Origin: Insolitispirillum peregrinum
GTDB lineage: Bacteria; Pseudomonadota; Alphaproteobacteria; Rhodospirillales; Rhodospirillaceae
Reading direction: 5' to 3' (one strand)
DNA length: 64,000 nt
NCBI RefSeq assembly: GCF_042665255.1
Contig: NZ_JBHTCD010000025.1
A program made the translations under genes and the position numbers. The notes beneath the pieces were generated by a model. The model did not search any database and was not told the DNA's origin. It was given only the letters and a program-made list of their open reading frames with translations. This document shows, in pieces, positions 50,074 through 57,808 of this stretch. Numbering within the stretch: position 1 is the first letter of the stretch; each line of letters begins with the position of its first letter.

Positions 50074-51477
50074 TTAAAACTTCCCGTACCACTCCTTGAC
50101 CAGCGCCTCTTCCTGCTCACGGGCGGCCTTCAGCCAGGCCTTGGCCGGGTCGCGGTAGCGGGCGTCGTCGCGGCTGTCAAAGGGCAGGGCATCGTACAGG
50201 CGGCGCTGCTCGGCATCGTCACTCATGATGCAAAAGGCCAGGTCCTTGCCGGTGGCGGTGGTCAGAATGCCGGACAGGGCACGGGCATAGAACATGGTGC
50301 CGGTCTTGGTCCGCAACAGCGGGGATGCGCCCGGGTCGTCGGCCATGAACGGATCGAGCTTGCGGCCCCGCAGCAAGGGTTTGACGGCCACGCCATGGAA
50401 CGCTGCGGTGGCGGCGTGGGCGGTCAGGGCGGCGCACTGGCCGGGGGTCATCTGCGACTGATCGGTCAGGCCCGAGGCGTTGTGCAGGACAAACGAGGTC
50501 TTGCTCCAGGCGACATTCGGCAGCATCTGCTGAACGGCGGCATTGATCTTGCCGCCCGCCTCTGCCGGGGTGGCGCTGGCGGTGGCTTGCAGGGCCAGCG
50601 TTTCCAGCATCATGTTGTTTGAATAATACAGGCCATCGCGCAGCAGGGTCGGCAACGGCTCGCTGGTATGGCTGGCCAGGGTGGTGGTGGCGCTGCTGCC
50701 TGCCGGGGCGGCCTGCGGAGCGGGGAGGGTGATTTTCTCCTGCCGGGCATAGACCGCAAACACCGACGCGGCGAACAGGCCGGGGTCCTTGACCGGCAGC
50801 CACTTGTCACCGCTGGTGAATGAGGCTGGCAGATCGACCAGCCCGGCGGGAGCCAGCGGAATTTCGCCGCCGGTGGCGGCTTTGGTCACGCCATCCTTGC
50901 CCTTGGGCCAGCGGACCAGAAAGCGCGACGAGTCCACCGCCAGCCCGCCCAACGGCGGGTTATAGGAAGCATCATCGGGTTGGCGTGGCTCGATGGCGGG
51001 CAGTGACGGAACCGCAGAGCCGTCATAAAGGAACCGGCCGCTGACCTTTTTGACCCCGGCCTGCGCCAGCGCCTTGGCCATCTGTTGCAGGTCTTCGTGA
51101 ACCAGTGACGGATCACCGCCACCGACCAGCAGCAGGTCACCCTGGAGAACGCCCTTTTTGTCGATGCTGCCGGACGACAGCAGGCGGGTGGTAAAGCGGG
51201 TTTCGGCAGGCAGGCGGTCAAGGATCACCAGAGCCGCAGGCAGCTTGGCCACCGAGGCCGGGATATAGGGGGCGCGCACATCGCGGGCGAGCAGGACCTT
51301 GCCGCTATCGACCTCGATGACCGCATAGCCGGTGCGGGTCTCGGCCTGTGCGCTGGCAAGCGGGGCCACAGCACATCCCAGCAGGCCGACGGCCAGAAGG
51401 GTGTCTCGCAGTGAAGGGAGGCTCTGACGGCGGGCAGACTTCGGGCGGGCGGGCGTTACAGGCTGCACAGTTTCCAC
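50074..51477 (-). CDS. dacB: D-alanyl-D-alanine carboxypeptidase/endopeptidase (PBP4, DacB type)
   Basis: A 467-residue penicillin-binding protein of the S13 family. After a basic leader, a hydrophobic export signal (about 25-45, ending ASAQA) leads to the active-site SVAK (Ser75, Lys78), the second motif SNN in YSNNMMLETL near 290, and KTG in LRTKTGTMFYA near 400. It trims peptidoglycan peptides in the periplasm. The first 22 bases overlap the end of the upstream extensin-like gene. A GC-rich alternative frame within it is a shadow. Confidence 0.92.
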   Translation of the reverse strand: METVQPVTPARPKSARRQSLPSLRDTLLAVGLLGCAVAPLASAQAETRTGYAVIEVDSGKVLLARDVRAPYIPASVAKLPAALVILDRLPAETRFTTRLLSSGSIDKKGVLQGDLLLVGGGDPSLVHEDLQQMAKALAQAGVKKVSGRFLYDGSAVPSLPAIEPRQPDDASYNPPLGGLAVDSSRFLVRWPKGKDGVTKAATGGEIPLAPAGLVDLPASFTSGDKWLPVKDPGLFAASVFAVYARQEKITLPAPQAAPAGSSATTTLASHTSEPLPTLLRDGLYYSNNMMLETLALQATASATPAEAGGKINAAVQQMLPNVAWSKTSFVLHNASGLTDQSQMTPGQCAALTAHAATAAFHGVAVKPLLRGRKLDPFMADDPGASPLLRTKTGTMFYARALSGILTTATGKDLAFCIMSDDAEQRRLYDALPFDSRDDARYRDPAKAWLKAAREQEEALVKEWYGKF

Positions 51478-52106
51478 GGTCCAATATCCAGATGCAGATG
51501 GTTTTCGTGATCTTTGTCCGAGTTCGGTGTCAGCACGACGCTGAACATGCCACAGGCTCCGCGGGCGACGTCACGCAGGAATGCGCCCTTGCTGCCGCCT
51601 GCCGACCAGTCTTTTTCCACGCTGATCCGGGTGCCGTTGGCCAGTTCGAAACCGGCGATGTCAATTGCCTTGCCAAAGGCGTGCTCGGACAGGCGCGACC
51701 GGTTGGAGGTGCGGCCGCGGCAATTGTAGCCACCGTAATGGAAAATCTTTTTCAGATCCTGCTGGAAATGCTGCCGGACTGCCGGACGAACGACGTTTTC
51801 CTCCCACAGCGACACCTGACGGGCCAGCGAGCAGTCAACCGTCACGGGCTTGTCGAGCGCAAAGGGGACTTCGGTCAGGGAAATGGCCGTGCTGACGCCA
51901 CAGGCCCCGCTCTGCGCCGTATCCGGCAGGCGGTTAAAGGCCACGCCGCGATAGGACAGGTCGATGATGCATGCCGGGCCGGTCAGATAGGTTGACGCGG
52001 GAACCTGTGTGCTGCGCTGTGCCGGGGGCGGAGAGCCGGCGCAGGCACTGAGCAGGGCCAGCAGGACGATCGGTATTAACGGGCGGAGGGAGAAGCTGGC
52101 AGGCAT
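51456..52106 (-). CDS. Extensin-like C-terminal domain lipoprotein
   Basis: A 216-residue protein. A lipoprotein signal with lipobox LLSAC (Cys about 22) is followed by a bacterial extensin-like domain: PACIIDLSYRGVAF, VTVDCSLARQVSLWEENVVRPAV, GGYNCRGRTSNRSRLSEHAFGKAIDIAGFELANG, and HENHLHLDIGPW. The HAFGKAIDIAGF and HLH parts look like a metal-dependent peptidase of the D,D-peptidase kind. ATG 52106 is set by the lipoprotein signal. It overlaps chaC upstream (31 bases) and dacB downstream (22 bases), which suggests co-expression in cell-wall remodelling. Confidence 0.87.
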   Translation of the reverse strand: MPASFSLRPLIPIVLLALLSACAGSPPPAQRSTQVPASTYLTGPACIIDLSYRGVAFNRLPDTAQSGACGVSTAISLTEVPFALDKPVTVDCSLARQVSLWEENVVRPAVRQHFQQDLKKIFHYGGYNCRGRTSNRSRLSEHAFGKAIDIAGFELANGTRISVEKDWSAGGSKGAFLRDVARGACGMFSVVLTPNSDKDHENHLHLDIGPWKLCSL

Positions 52107-52750
52107 TGTCTCACGGCGTGCAGGGAACGATCGGTGATGCCCAGCGCGTCCAGATGGGCGAGGGTCGAGCAAAGATACTCTGTATTGCTGCCAAGATCAC
52201 CGGTTGCTTTGGCAATAATTTTTGCCGTTTCGGCCACCGACAGTTTTCCGGCATAGCGCGGGCAGTGCTGGTTCATCACAAAGGCCAGAGCCGGGATTGA
52301 CTGATCGGGGGTGCGCACTGGCAGCCAGCGCGGCAGATAGCCGTCCGAGACCATTTCCCGTCGCCACAGGATCGCCAGTTCCTCGCGCACCTGCGGCCCG
52401 GCGATGCGAAAGGCGACCCCCCGGCAGGACCCGCCGCGATCCAGTCCCAGCACCAGACCGGGGTGCTGGGGGGTGCCCCGGCCAGCCGGGGTCCACAGGC
52501 AAAAGCGACGGTGATAGCCGTGCAGGGTGGCCCGCTGGTGCTCGACCACATGCAGGGCCGGGTTCCACATCAGGGAGCCATAGCCAAAAATCCACGCATC
52601 TCCACCAGCCTGAACGCTGGCCGGGGCACTGGCGAGAGTCTGGTCGAGGGATTCGGCCATTTCCTCCGCGCTGGTCACGGGAATCAGGCCCTTGCATGCG
52701 GCAACCATCCGCATCAGCGCACCATCTCGGATCTCTTCACGGGAAATCAC
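52076..52750 (-). CDS. chaC: Gamma-glutamylcyclotransferase, ChaC type
   Basis: A 224-residue ChaC-like protein. The substrate loop YGSLMWNP is at about residues 57-64, followed by VVEHQRATLHGYHRRFCLWTPAGRG, GLDRGGSCRGVAFRI and a catalytic glutamate in LWRREM near 131. ChaC enzymes release 5-oxoproline from glutathione. No signal peptide is present, so it acts in the cytoplasm. It is the first gene of a three-gene overlapping minus-strand set with the extensin-like lipoprotein and dacB; a functional link to them is not obvious. Confidence 0.9.
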   Translation of the reverse strand: MISREEIRDGALMRMVAACKGLIPVTSAEEMAESLDQTLASAPASVQAGGDAWIFGYGSLMWNPALHVVEHQRATLHGYHRRFCLWTPAGRGTPQHPGLVLGLDRGGSCRGVAFRIAGPQVREELAILWRREMVSDGYLPRWLPVRTPDQSIPALAFVMNQHCPRYAGKLSVAETAKIIAKATGDLGSNTEYLCSTLAHLDALGITDRSLHAVRQCLPASPSAR

Positions 52751-53161
52751 AGCGCGGTCCTTGTTTTCAGCATTTTTTCCGAGGTCTTGAAACAGCCCCC
52801 GGCAGGCCAGGGCATCTCGTTGTTTTATATCGTGAGAAGAAGGTCAGATGCAAAGCGGCAGTCCATTTTTCCCACCGCGCCGGGAGCAGGTACGGCAAAA
52901 ATCAAATAGCAGGATTACCTTATAAAAGCATAATCTTTCTGACTGTAGTGCTGCATGATCTGCATTCTGTGGGGGAAGTCACCGGCGGAAGGGAATTATG
53001 CATGTAAAATCATGGCCTTATACCTAGGTATAGGGCTGGAGATTGATAAAAAGTCTTGTATCTTTCCCAAGCGGCAGCCGTATAGTAATTCCGGTTATGT
53101 GTCGGATAAGCAAAAAGAATGACCGTAACCGTAAAAAGTGGCCCAAAAAAACGGGGGCATC
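52751..53161. promoter_or_regulatory. Divergent control region between chaC and the multi-PAS kinase, with a perfect palindrome
   Basis: No gene is seen in 411 bases. The right half is AT-rich. TATACCTAGGTATA (53019-53032) is a perfect 14-base palindrome, about 130 bases before the kinase start, and may be an operator. TATAGT (53081-53086), with TTGTAT 19 bases upstream, is a weak promoter candidate for the kinase. Confidence 0.45.
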
Positions 53162-55963
53162 ATGGGAGGAGTTGTCGAATACCTGTCTGCCTCGGCGGTA
53201 GACAGCGTATTGTCGTCATTGCTGACTGGCTTGCCGGATGGCGTTGCCGTTTTTGACGGGAACGCCCGGCTGGTTGTTGCCAATCCTGTTTGCGGTACCT
53301 TGCTGCGCTTGCCTGACGGCTTGATGCGGGCGGGGACGCCGTTGCGGGACATGGCTGCCTGCCGTCTGCATGCGGCGATTATCGCCGGTGCCGAACCGGG
53401 GGGATTGGCGCAACGGCTGGATGATGTGGAGGAGCGGGCTCGGCGCAGCCTGACGGACTCCCTTGAATTTCGTTTGCACCAGCCCGAAGGGGTGGTGCTG
53501 GAGGTTACCTCGCGCCCTGTCGCCATTCCGGCGGGGGGCGCATGGCGCAGTGGTCCGGGGTTCGTCTGGACCATCCGCGACATTACCCGGCAGTGTCAGG
53601 CTGCCGAGGCGATGGCCCGCAGGCAGGAACGCTATGATCTGGCGTTGCAGTCGGCCAACGAAGGCCTGTATGACTGGGACATCGGCCACAACACCATTTT
53701 CTTTTCCGAGCGCCTGCGCGAGCTGTTCGGGCTGAGCGATCAGCAGCACAGCCCGGAGGACTGGTCCAGCCGCATTTATCCCGATGACCGGCCCCTGTAC
53801 AAGGCGGCCCACCGGGCGCACCTCAAGGGGCAGACGGCCCGCTTTGCCTGCGAATACCGCATGCAGACCGGCGATGGCCGCCTGTTGTGGGTGCGTCAGC
53901 ACGGCATTGCGGTGCGGGATGCCGAAGGCCGGGCCGTGCGGCTGACCGGCTCGGTGGCCGATGTCAGCGAGTACCGCGAAGCAACACGGGCGTTAAGGGC
54001 CAGCGAAGAACGCCACATGATGGCCATGCAGGCGCTGAACGAGGGTGTTTACGAATGGTCGCTGGCCGATGGGGTCGTTCATGTCAGCGAACGGTTGCAG
54101 ATGCTGTTCGGCATGGCCCGCTCGTCGTTTCCGTCCGACAGCTGGGTTGACCGGGTTCACCCCGATGACCGGACCCGTTTCCTTTTGGCACAAAGGGCGT
54201 TGCTGAAGGGTGATGTTCCCCGCCTTGAAATGGATTATCGCCTGCGGTGGGGCGATCAGTCTGGCGGCGACGATGCGCCCGAGTGGCGTTGGGTTCGGCA
54301 CCGTGGTGTGGCCATGCGGGATGCCCGTGGTCGGGTGGTGCGGGTGATTGGCTCGTCGGGGGATATCACCGACCAGCGCCGTGCCGAAGACGCGCTGCAG
54401 GAAAGCCAGCGGGCGCTGGATGCCGAGCGGGAAATCCTGCAGGCAACGCTGGAAAACATGGATCAAGGGATCTTCATGGCCGACAGCGCCCAGCGGCTGG
54501 TGGCTCATAACAGCCGTTTTGGCCAAATGTTCGGGTTCGATCCGGGCGAAATCGTCAACGGCATGATGCTGGACGACATTTTGCGCCGCCTGTGGCAACG
54601 GGATGCCATTCCGCAGCCCTATGAACGGCTGCACGAGACCTTTCTGGGGGAAGAGTGCTGCCAGACGGTCAATACCCATGAAATCCACCGCATGGAAGGG
54701 CAGGTGATCGAAGCCCGCAACGTGCCGCTGGGGGATGGCCGCTTTGTCCGCACCTTTACCGATGTCACCGCCCGCAAGCAGGCCGAAGCCGCCGTTCGCG
54801 AACTGATCGAGGCGATGCCGCTGCCGTTGGTGGTGACGGCGCTGGACAGTCATCATGTCCTTTATGCCAACCAGTGCGCCCAGCAGGCGTACCGCATTCA
54901 GCTGGGCATGGGGGCGGTTCACAGTGCCTATGTCAATCCGGCGGAACGGGACCTGCTGGTGGCGGCGCTGGAGCAGGATGGCGAGGTCAATGACTTTGAA
55001 ACCCGCCTGCGCACCCCCGACGGCGCCGACGTGTGGGTGCTGATGAGTGCCCGCCGGATGGTCTATCGCGGGCAGCGGGCCATTCTGGTGGCTTCGCTGG
55101 TGATTAACGAACGCAAGGCACTGGAACGGGACCTGACCGATGCCAAGCTAAAGGCCGAGCAGGCGCTGGCCGAGTTGCAGGCGACCCAGCAAAGCCTGAT
55201 CGAAGCGGAAAAAATGGCCTCGCTGGGGGGATTGGTGGCCGGGGTGGCGCACGAAATCAACACCCCGGTGGGGATCACCCTGACCACTGCCAGTCATCTG
55301 CAGGAAAAGGTGACCCAGCTTGGTCGCCTGTTTGAAAGCGGGAGCATTCGCAAGCAGGACTTTGCCGCGTTCCTGTCGGTGGCCAACAGTGCCTGTGCCT
55401 TGCTGATGTCCAATTCCACCCGTGCCGCCAATCTGATCCAGAGTTTCAAACAGGTGGCGGTGGATCAGGCCAGCGAGGAGCGGCGGCGCTTTGATCTGCG
55501 CAGCTATATCGACGAAATCCTGCTGAGCCTGGGGCCGCGCCTGCGCCGGTCTCCGCACCGGGTCGAGGTGGCATGCCCCGAGGAAATCGAGGTGGACAGC
55601 TACCCCGGTCCGCTCAGTCAGGTGCTGACCAATTTCGTGATGAATTCACTGCTGCACGGCTTGCAGGATGATCAACCGGGGGTTATCTCGATTGTGGTGG
55701 AGCGTGTTGACGCCGGCATGCCTTCCGGGGCGGTGATCGAGGTGTGCTATCAGGATTCTGGTCGGGGTATTCCGGCGGAGAACCTGAAAAAAGTCTTTGA
55801 TCCCTTCTTTACCACCCGACGGGGGGAAGGCGGCTCCGGTCTGGGGCTGAACATTGTCTACAACATCGTCACCCAAACCCTGAAGGGGTCCATCCGGGTT
55901 GAAAGCCCCCCCGGCAGCGGGGCCCGCTTCATCCTGCGGTTTCCGCAACGGGTGCCGCAATAA
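53162..55963 (+). CDS. Cytoplasmic multi-PAS sensor histidine kinase
   Basis: A 933-residue kinase with no clear membrane segment. About five PAS-type domains span residues 15-660: GLPDGVAVFDGNARLVVAN; two PAS/PAC units with EGLYDWDIGHN and EGVYEWSLADG, each ending in a WVR(Q/H) segment; NMDQGIFMADSAQRLVAHN; and IEAMPLPLVVTALDSHHVLYAN. A coiled segment leads to the H-box AGVAHEINTPVGI with His697, and the ATPase domain ends GEGGSGLGLNIVYNIV. The H-box is of the NtrB/HPK4 kind. ATG 53162 has GGGGG upstream; a GTG 24 bases before it is possible. It probably works with the next gene. Confidence 0.9.
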   Translation: MGGVVEYLSASAVDSVLSSLLTGLPDGVAVFDGNARLVVANPVCGTLLRLPDGLMRAGTPLRDMAACRLHAAIIAGAEPGGLAQRLDDVEERARRSLTDSLEFRLHQPEGVVLEVTSRPVAIPAGGAWRSGPGFVWTIRDITRQCQAAEAMARRQERYDLALQSANEGLYDWDIGHNTIFFSERLRELFGLSDQQHSPEDWSSRIYPDDRPLYKAAHRAHLKGQTARFACEYRMQTGDGRLLWVRQHGIAVRDAEGRAVRLTGSVADVSEYREATRALRASEERHMMAMQALNEGVYEWSLADGVVHVSERLQMLFGMARSSFPSDSWVDRVHPDDRTRFLLAQRALLKGDVPRLEMDYRLRWGDQSGGDDAPEWRWVRHRGVAMRDARGRVVRVIGSSGDITDQRRAEDALQESQRALDAEREILQATLENMDQGIFMADSAQRLVAHNSRFGQMFGFDPGEIVNGMMLDDILRRLWQRDAIPQPYERLHETFLGEECCQTVNTHEIHRMEGQVIEARNVPLGDGRFVRTFTDVTARKQAEAAVRELIEAMPLPLVVTALDSHHVLYANQCAQQAYRIQLGMGAVHSAYVNPAERDLLVAALEQDGEVNDFETRLRTPDGADVWVLMSARRMVYRGQRAILVASLVINERKALERDLTDAKLKAEQALAELQATQQSLIEAEKMASLGGLVAGVAHEINTPVGITLTTASHLQEKVTQLGRLFESGSIRKQDFAAFLSVANSACALLMSNSTRAANLIQSFKQVAVDQASEERRRFDLRSYIDEILLSLGPRLRRSPHRVEVACPEEIEVDSYPGPLSQVLTNFVMNSLLHGLQDDQPGVISIVVERVDAGMPSGAVIEVCYQDSGRGIPAENLKKVFDPFFTTRRGEGGSGLGLNIVYNIVTQTLKGSIRVESPPGSGARFILRFPQRVPQ

Positions 55964-56018
55964 CGGATAAAGACCGCTGGATCGTCATGGGCAGATCGGA
56001 ATAGGGAGGATAAAAATA

Positions 56019-57623
56019 ATGAGCAATGACCTGCTGTTTGACGATGATGCCCCCTTGTTCGATGAACAGGACGAGCTGTTCATGCTGCCCGAGACCGACC
56101 AGCCAGCCCCCCGGCGGCAAGGCTGGAAGGTGCTGGTTGTCGATGATGAACCCGAAGTCCATGCCATGACCGCCATGGTGCTGGCCGACGTGACCTATCA
56201 GGGGCGTGGCATCGAGATGATCTCGGCCTATTCAGCCGGGCAGGCGCGCGATATCCTGAGCCAGACTCCGGATCTGGCCTGCATCCTGCTTGATGTGGTG
56301 ATGGAAACCGACGATGCCGGTTTGCAGCTGGTGCGCTTTATCCGTCAACAGCTTGGCAATCATAACAGCCGGATCATCCTGCGGACCGGCCAACCCGGGC
56401 AGGCACCGGAACGGGATGTGATCGTTGACTATGACATCAACGACTACAAGGCCAAAACCGAGCTGACATCACAAAAACTGTTCACCTCCATGATCGCCGC
56501 CCTGCGGTCCTATGATGACATTCTGGCGCTGGAAATGAGCCGGGCCGGGTTGCAAAAGATCATTGATGCGTCGGCCAACCTGTTTCAGGTCCGCTCGATG
56601 CAAAGCTTTTCCTCCGGGGTGCTGACCCAGCTTTCGGCGCTGCTGGGGGTGTCGGTCAGTGGCATTTTGTGTGCCCAGTCGGGCGGAGTATCGCAAGAGC
56701 CGGGCCCGTCTGACGACCTGTTCATTCTGGCCGGAGCCGGAAACTATGAACACTGTTCCGAGCAAGTATCCGGGCAAAGCCTTGATCCCTTGATCCTGTC
56801 CACCATCCGGGGTGTTCTGGCCAGCAAGGCAAACCGTTATAGCGATGACCACATTGCGCTGTACATCCGGACGCCCAACCAGCGGGAAGTGGTGGCCTAT
56901 CTGCATGTTCATCGTCCGCTGGGGCCGCTGGATGAAAAGCTGGTCGAGGTGTTCTGCGGCAAGGTTTCGGTCGGCTTTGACAATATCTGGCTGTACGAAC
57001 AACTGAAGCGGGCGCACGAAGCAACGGTGGTCGCACTGGCCGGTCTGGCTGAGTACAAGGACAACGATACCGGCGAGCATGTCCTGCGGGTGGAGCAGAT
57101 CACCAGTTCGACGGCGCGCAGCCTGCGCCAGATGGGGGCCTATGAAAGCGAGCTGACCGACGTGTTTTTAGAGCAGGTCGGGATGGCCGCAATCCTGCAC
57201 GACGTTGGCAAGGTATCCATCCCTGACCATATCCTGCAAAAGCCGGGACGGCTGACGGCAGAAGAATTCACCATCATGAAAGAGCACGCTGGCAGTGGTG
57301 GTGGTATTCTGCAACGGGCGGCGCGGATGGTCTCGGGGGCCAGTTACCTGTCTCTGGGGGCGGAAATCGCCTCGTGTCACCATGAGCGCTGGGACGGGAA
57401 CGGTTATCCTCGTGGCCTGAAGGGGGAGGATATCCCGCTGTCGGCGCGGATTGTGGCGGTGGCCGACGTGTATGACGCCCTGATCAGTGCCCGGCCTTAC
57501 AAGGCCCCATGGCCGTTCGAGGAAGCCATCGCCTATATCCGGCAAGGCGCCGGAAGCCAGTTCGATCCATTGGTGGTCGAGGCCTTTATGAGGGAAATTG
57601 GGGCCGGGAATATCTGCGTTTAG
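56019..57623 (+). CDS. Response regulator with REC, DUF3369 and HD-GYP domains
   Basis: A 534-residue protein. An acidic N-terminus of about 35 residues is followed by a receiver domain (about 37-165) with VVDDEPEVH and the phosphorylated Asp92 in ILLDVVMET. DUF3369 (about 175-330) is a GAF-like domain often found in this arrangement. The HD-GYP domain (about 335-530) has DTGEHV, LHDVGKVSIPD (His394), NGYPRG and VADVYDALIS, all intact. It should degrade c-di-GMP under control of the upstream multi-PAS kinase, from which it is separated by 55 bases. Confidence 0.92.
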   Translation: MSNDLLFDDDAPLFDEQDELFMLPETDQPAPRRQGWKVLVVDDEPEVHAMTAMVLADVTYQGRGIEMISAYSAGQARDILSQTPDLACILLDVVMETDDAGLQLVRFIRQQLGNHNSRIILRTGQPGQAPERDVIVDYDINDYKAKTELTSQKLFTSMIAALRSYDDILALEMSRAGLQKIIDASANLFQVRSMQSFSSGVLTQLSALLGVSVSGILCAQSGGVSQEPGPSDDLFILAGAGNYEHCSEQVSGQSLDPLILSTIRGVLASKANRYSDDHIALYIRTPNQREVVAYLHVHRPLGPLDEKLVEVFCGKVSVGFDNIWLYEQLKRAHEATVVALAGLAEYKDNDTGEHVLRVEQITSSTARSLRQMGAYESELTDVFLEQVGMAAILHDVGKVSIPDHILQKPGRLTAEEFTIMKEHAGSGGGILQRAARMVSGASYLSLGAEIASCHHERWDGNGYPRGLKGEDIPLSARIVAVADVYDALISARPYKAPWPFEEAIAYIRQGAGSQFDPLVVEAFMREIGAGNICV

Positions 57624-57808
57624 GGGATGTTGCCGTTCTGGCCGCGGACAAAAGGCGGGCATCGCCTTTGTCGGTGATGCAGTAGGGTTTCTTTTCTGCC
57701 TGCAATGGGCATAAAATGCACTGCAACAGGGAACGGTCTCCGGATTTCGGGGGCCGTTCCGCCATTCGCTGGCTTGTGCCTGAAACGTCCTGATCACGGT
57801 TTCCTCTG

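Noticed and set aside
57730..57760. Hairpin GGAACGG/CCGTTCC as a terminator after the DUF3369 HD-GYP gene
   Set aside because: No T-run follows on either strand and the 17-base loop is long; it could be chance.
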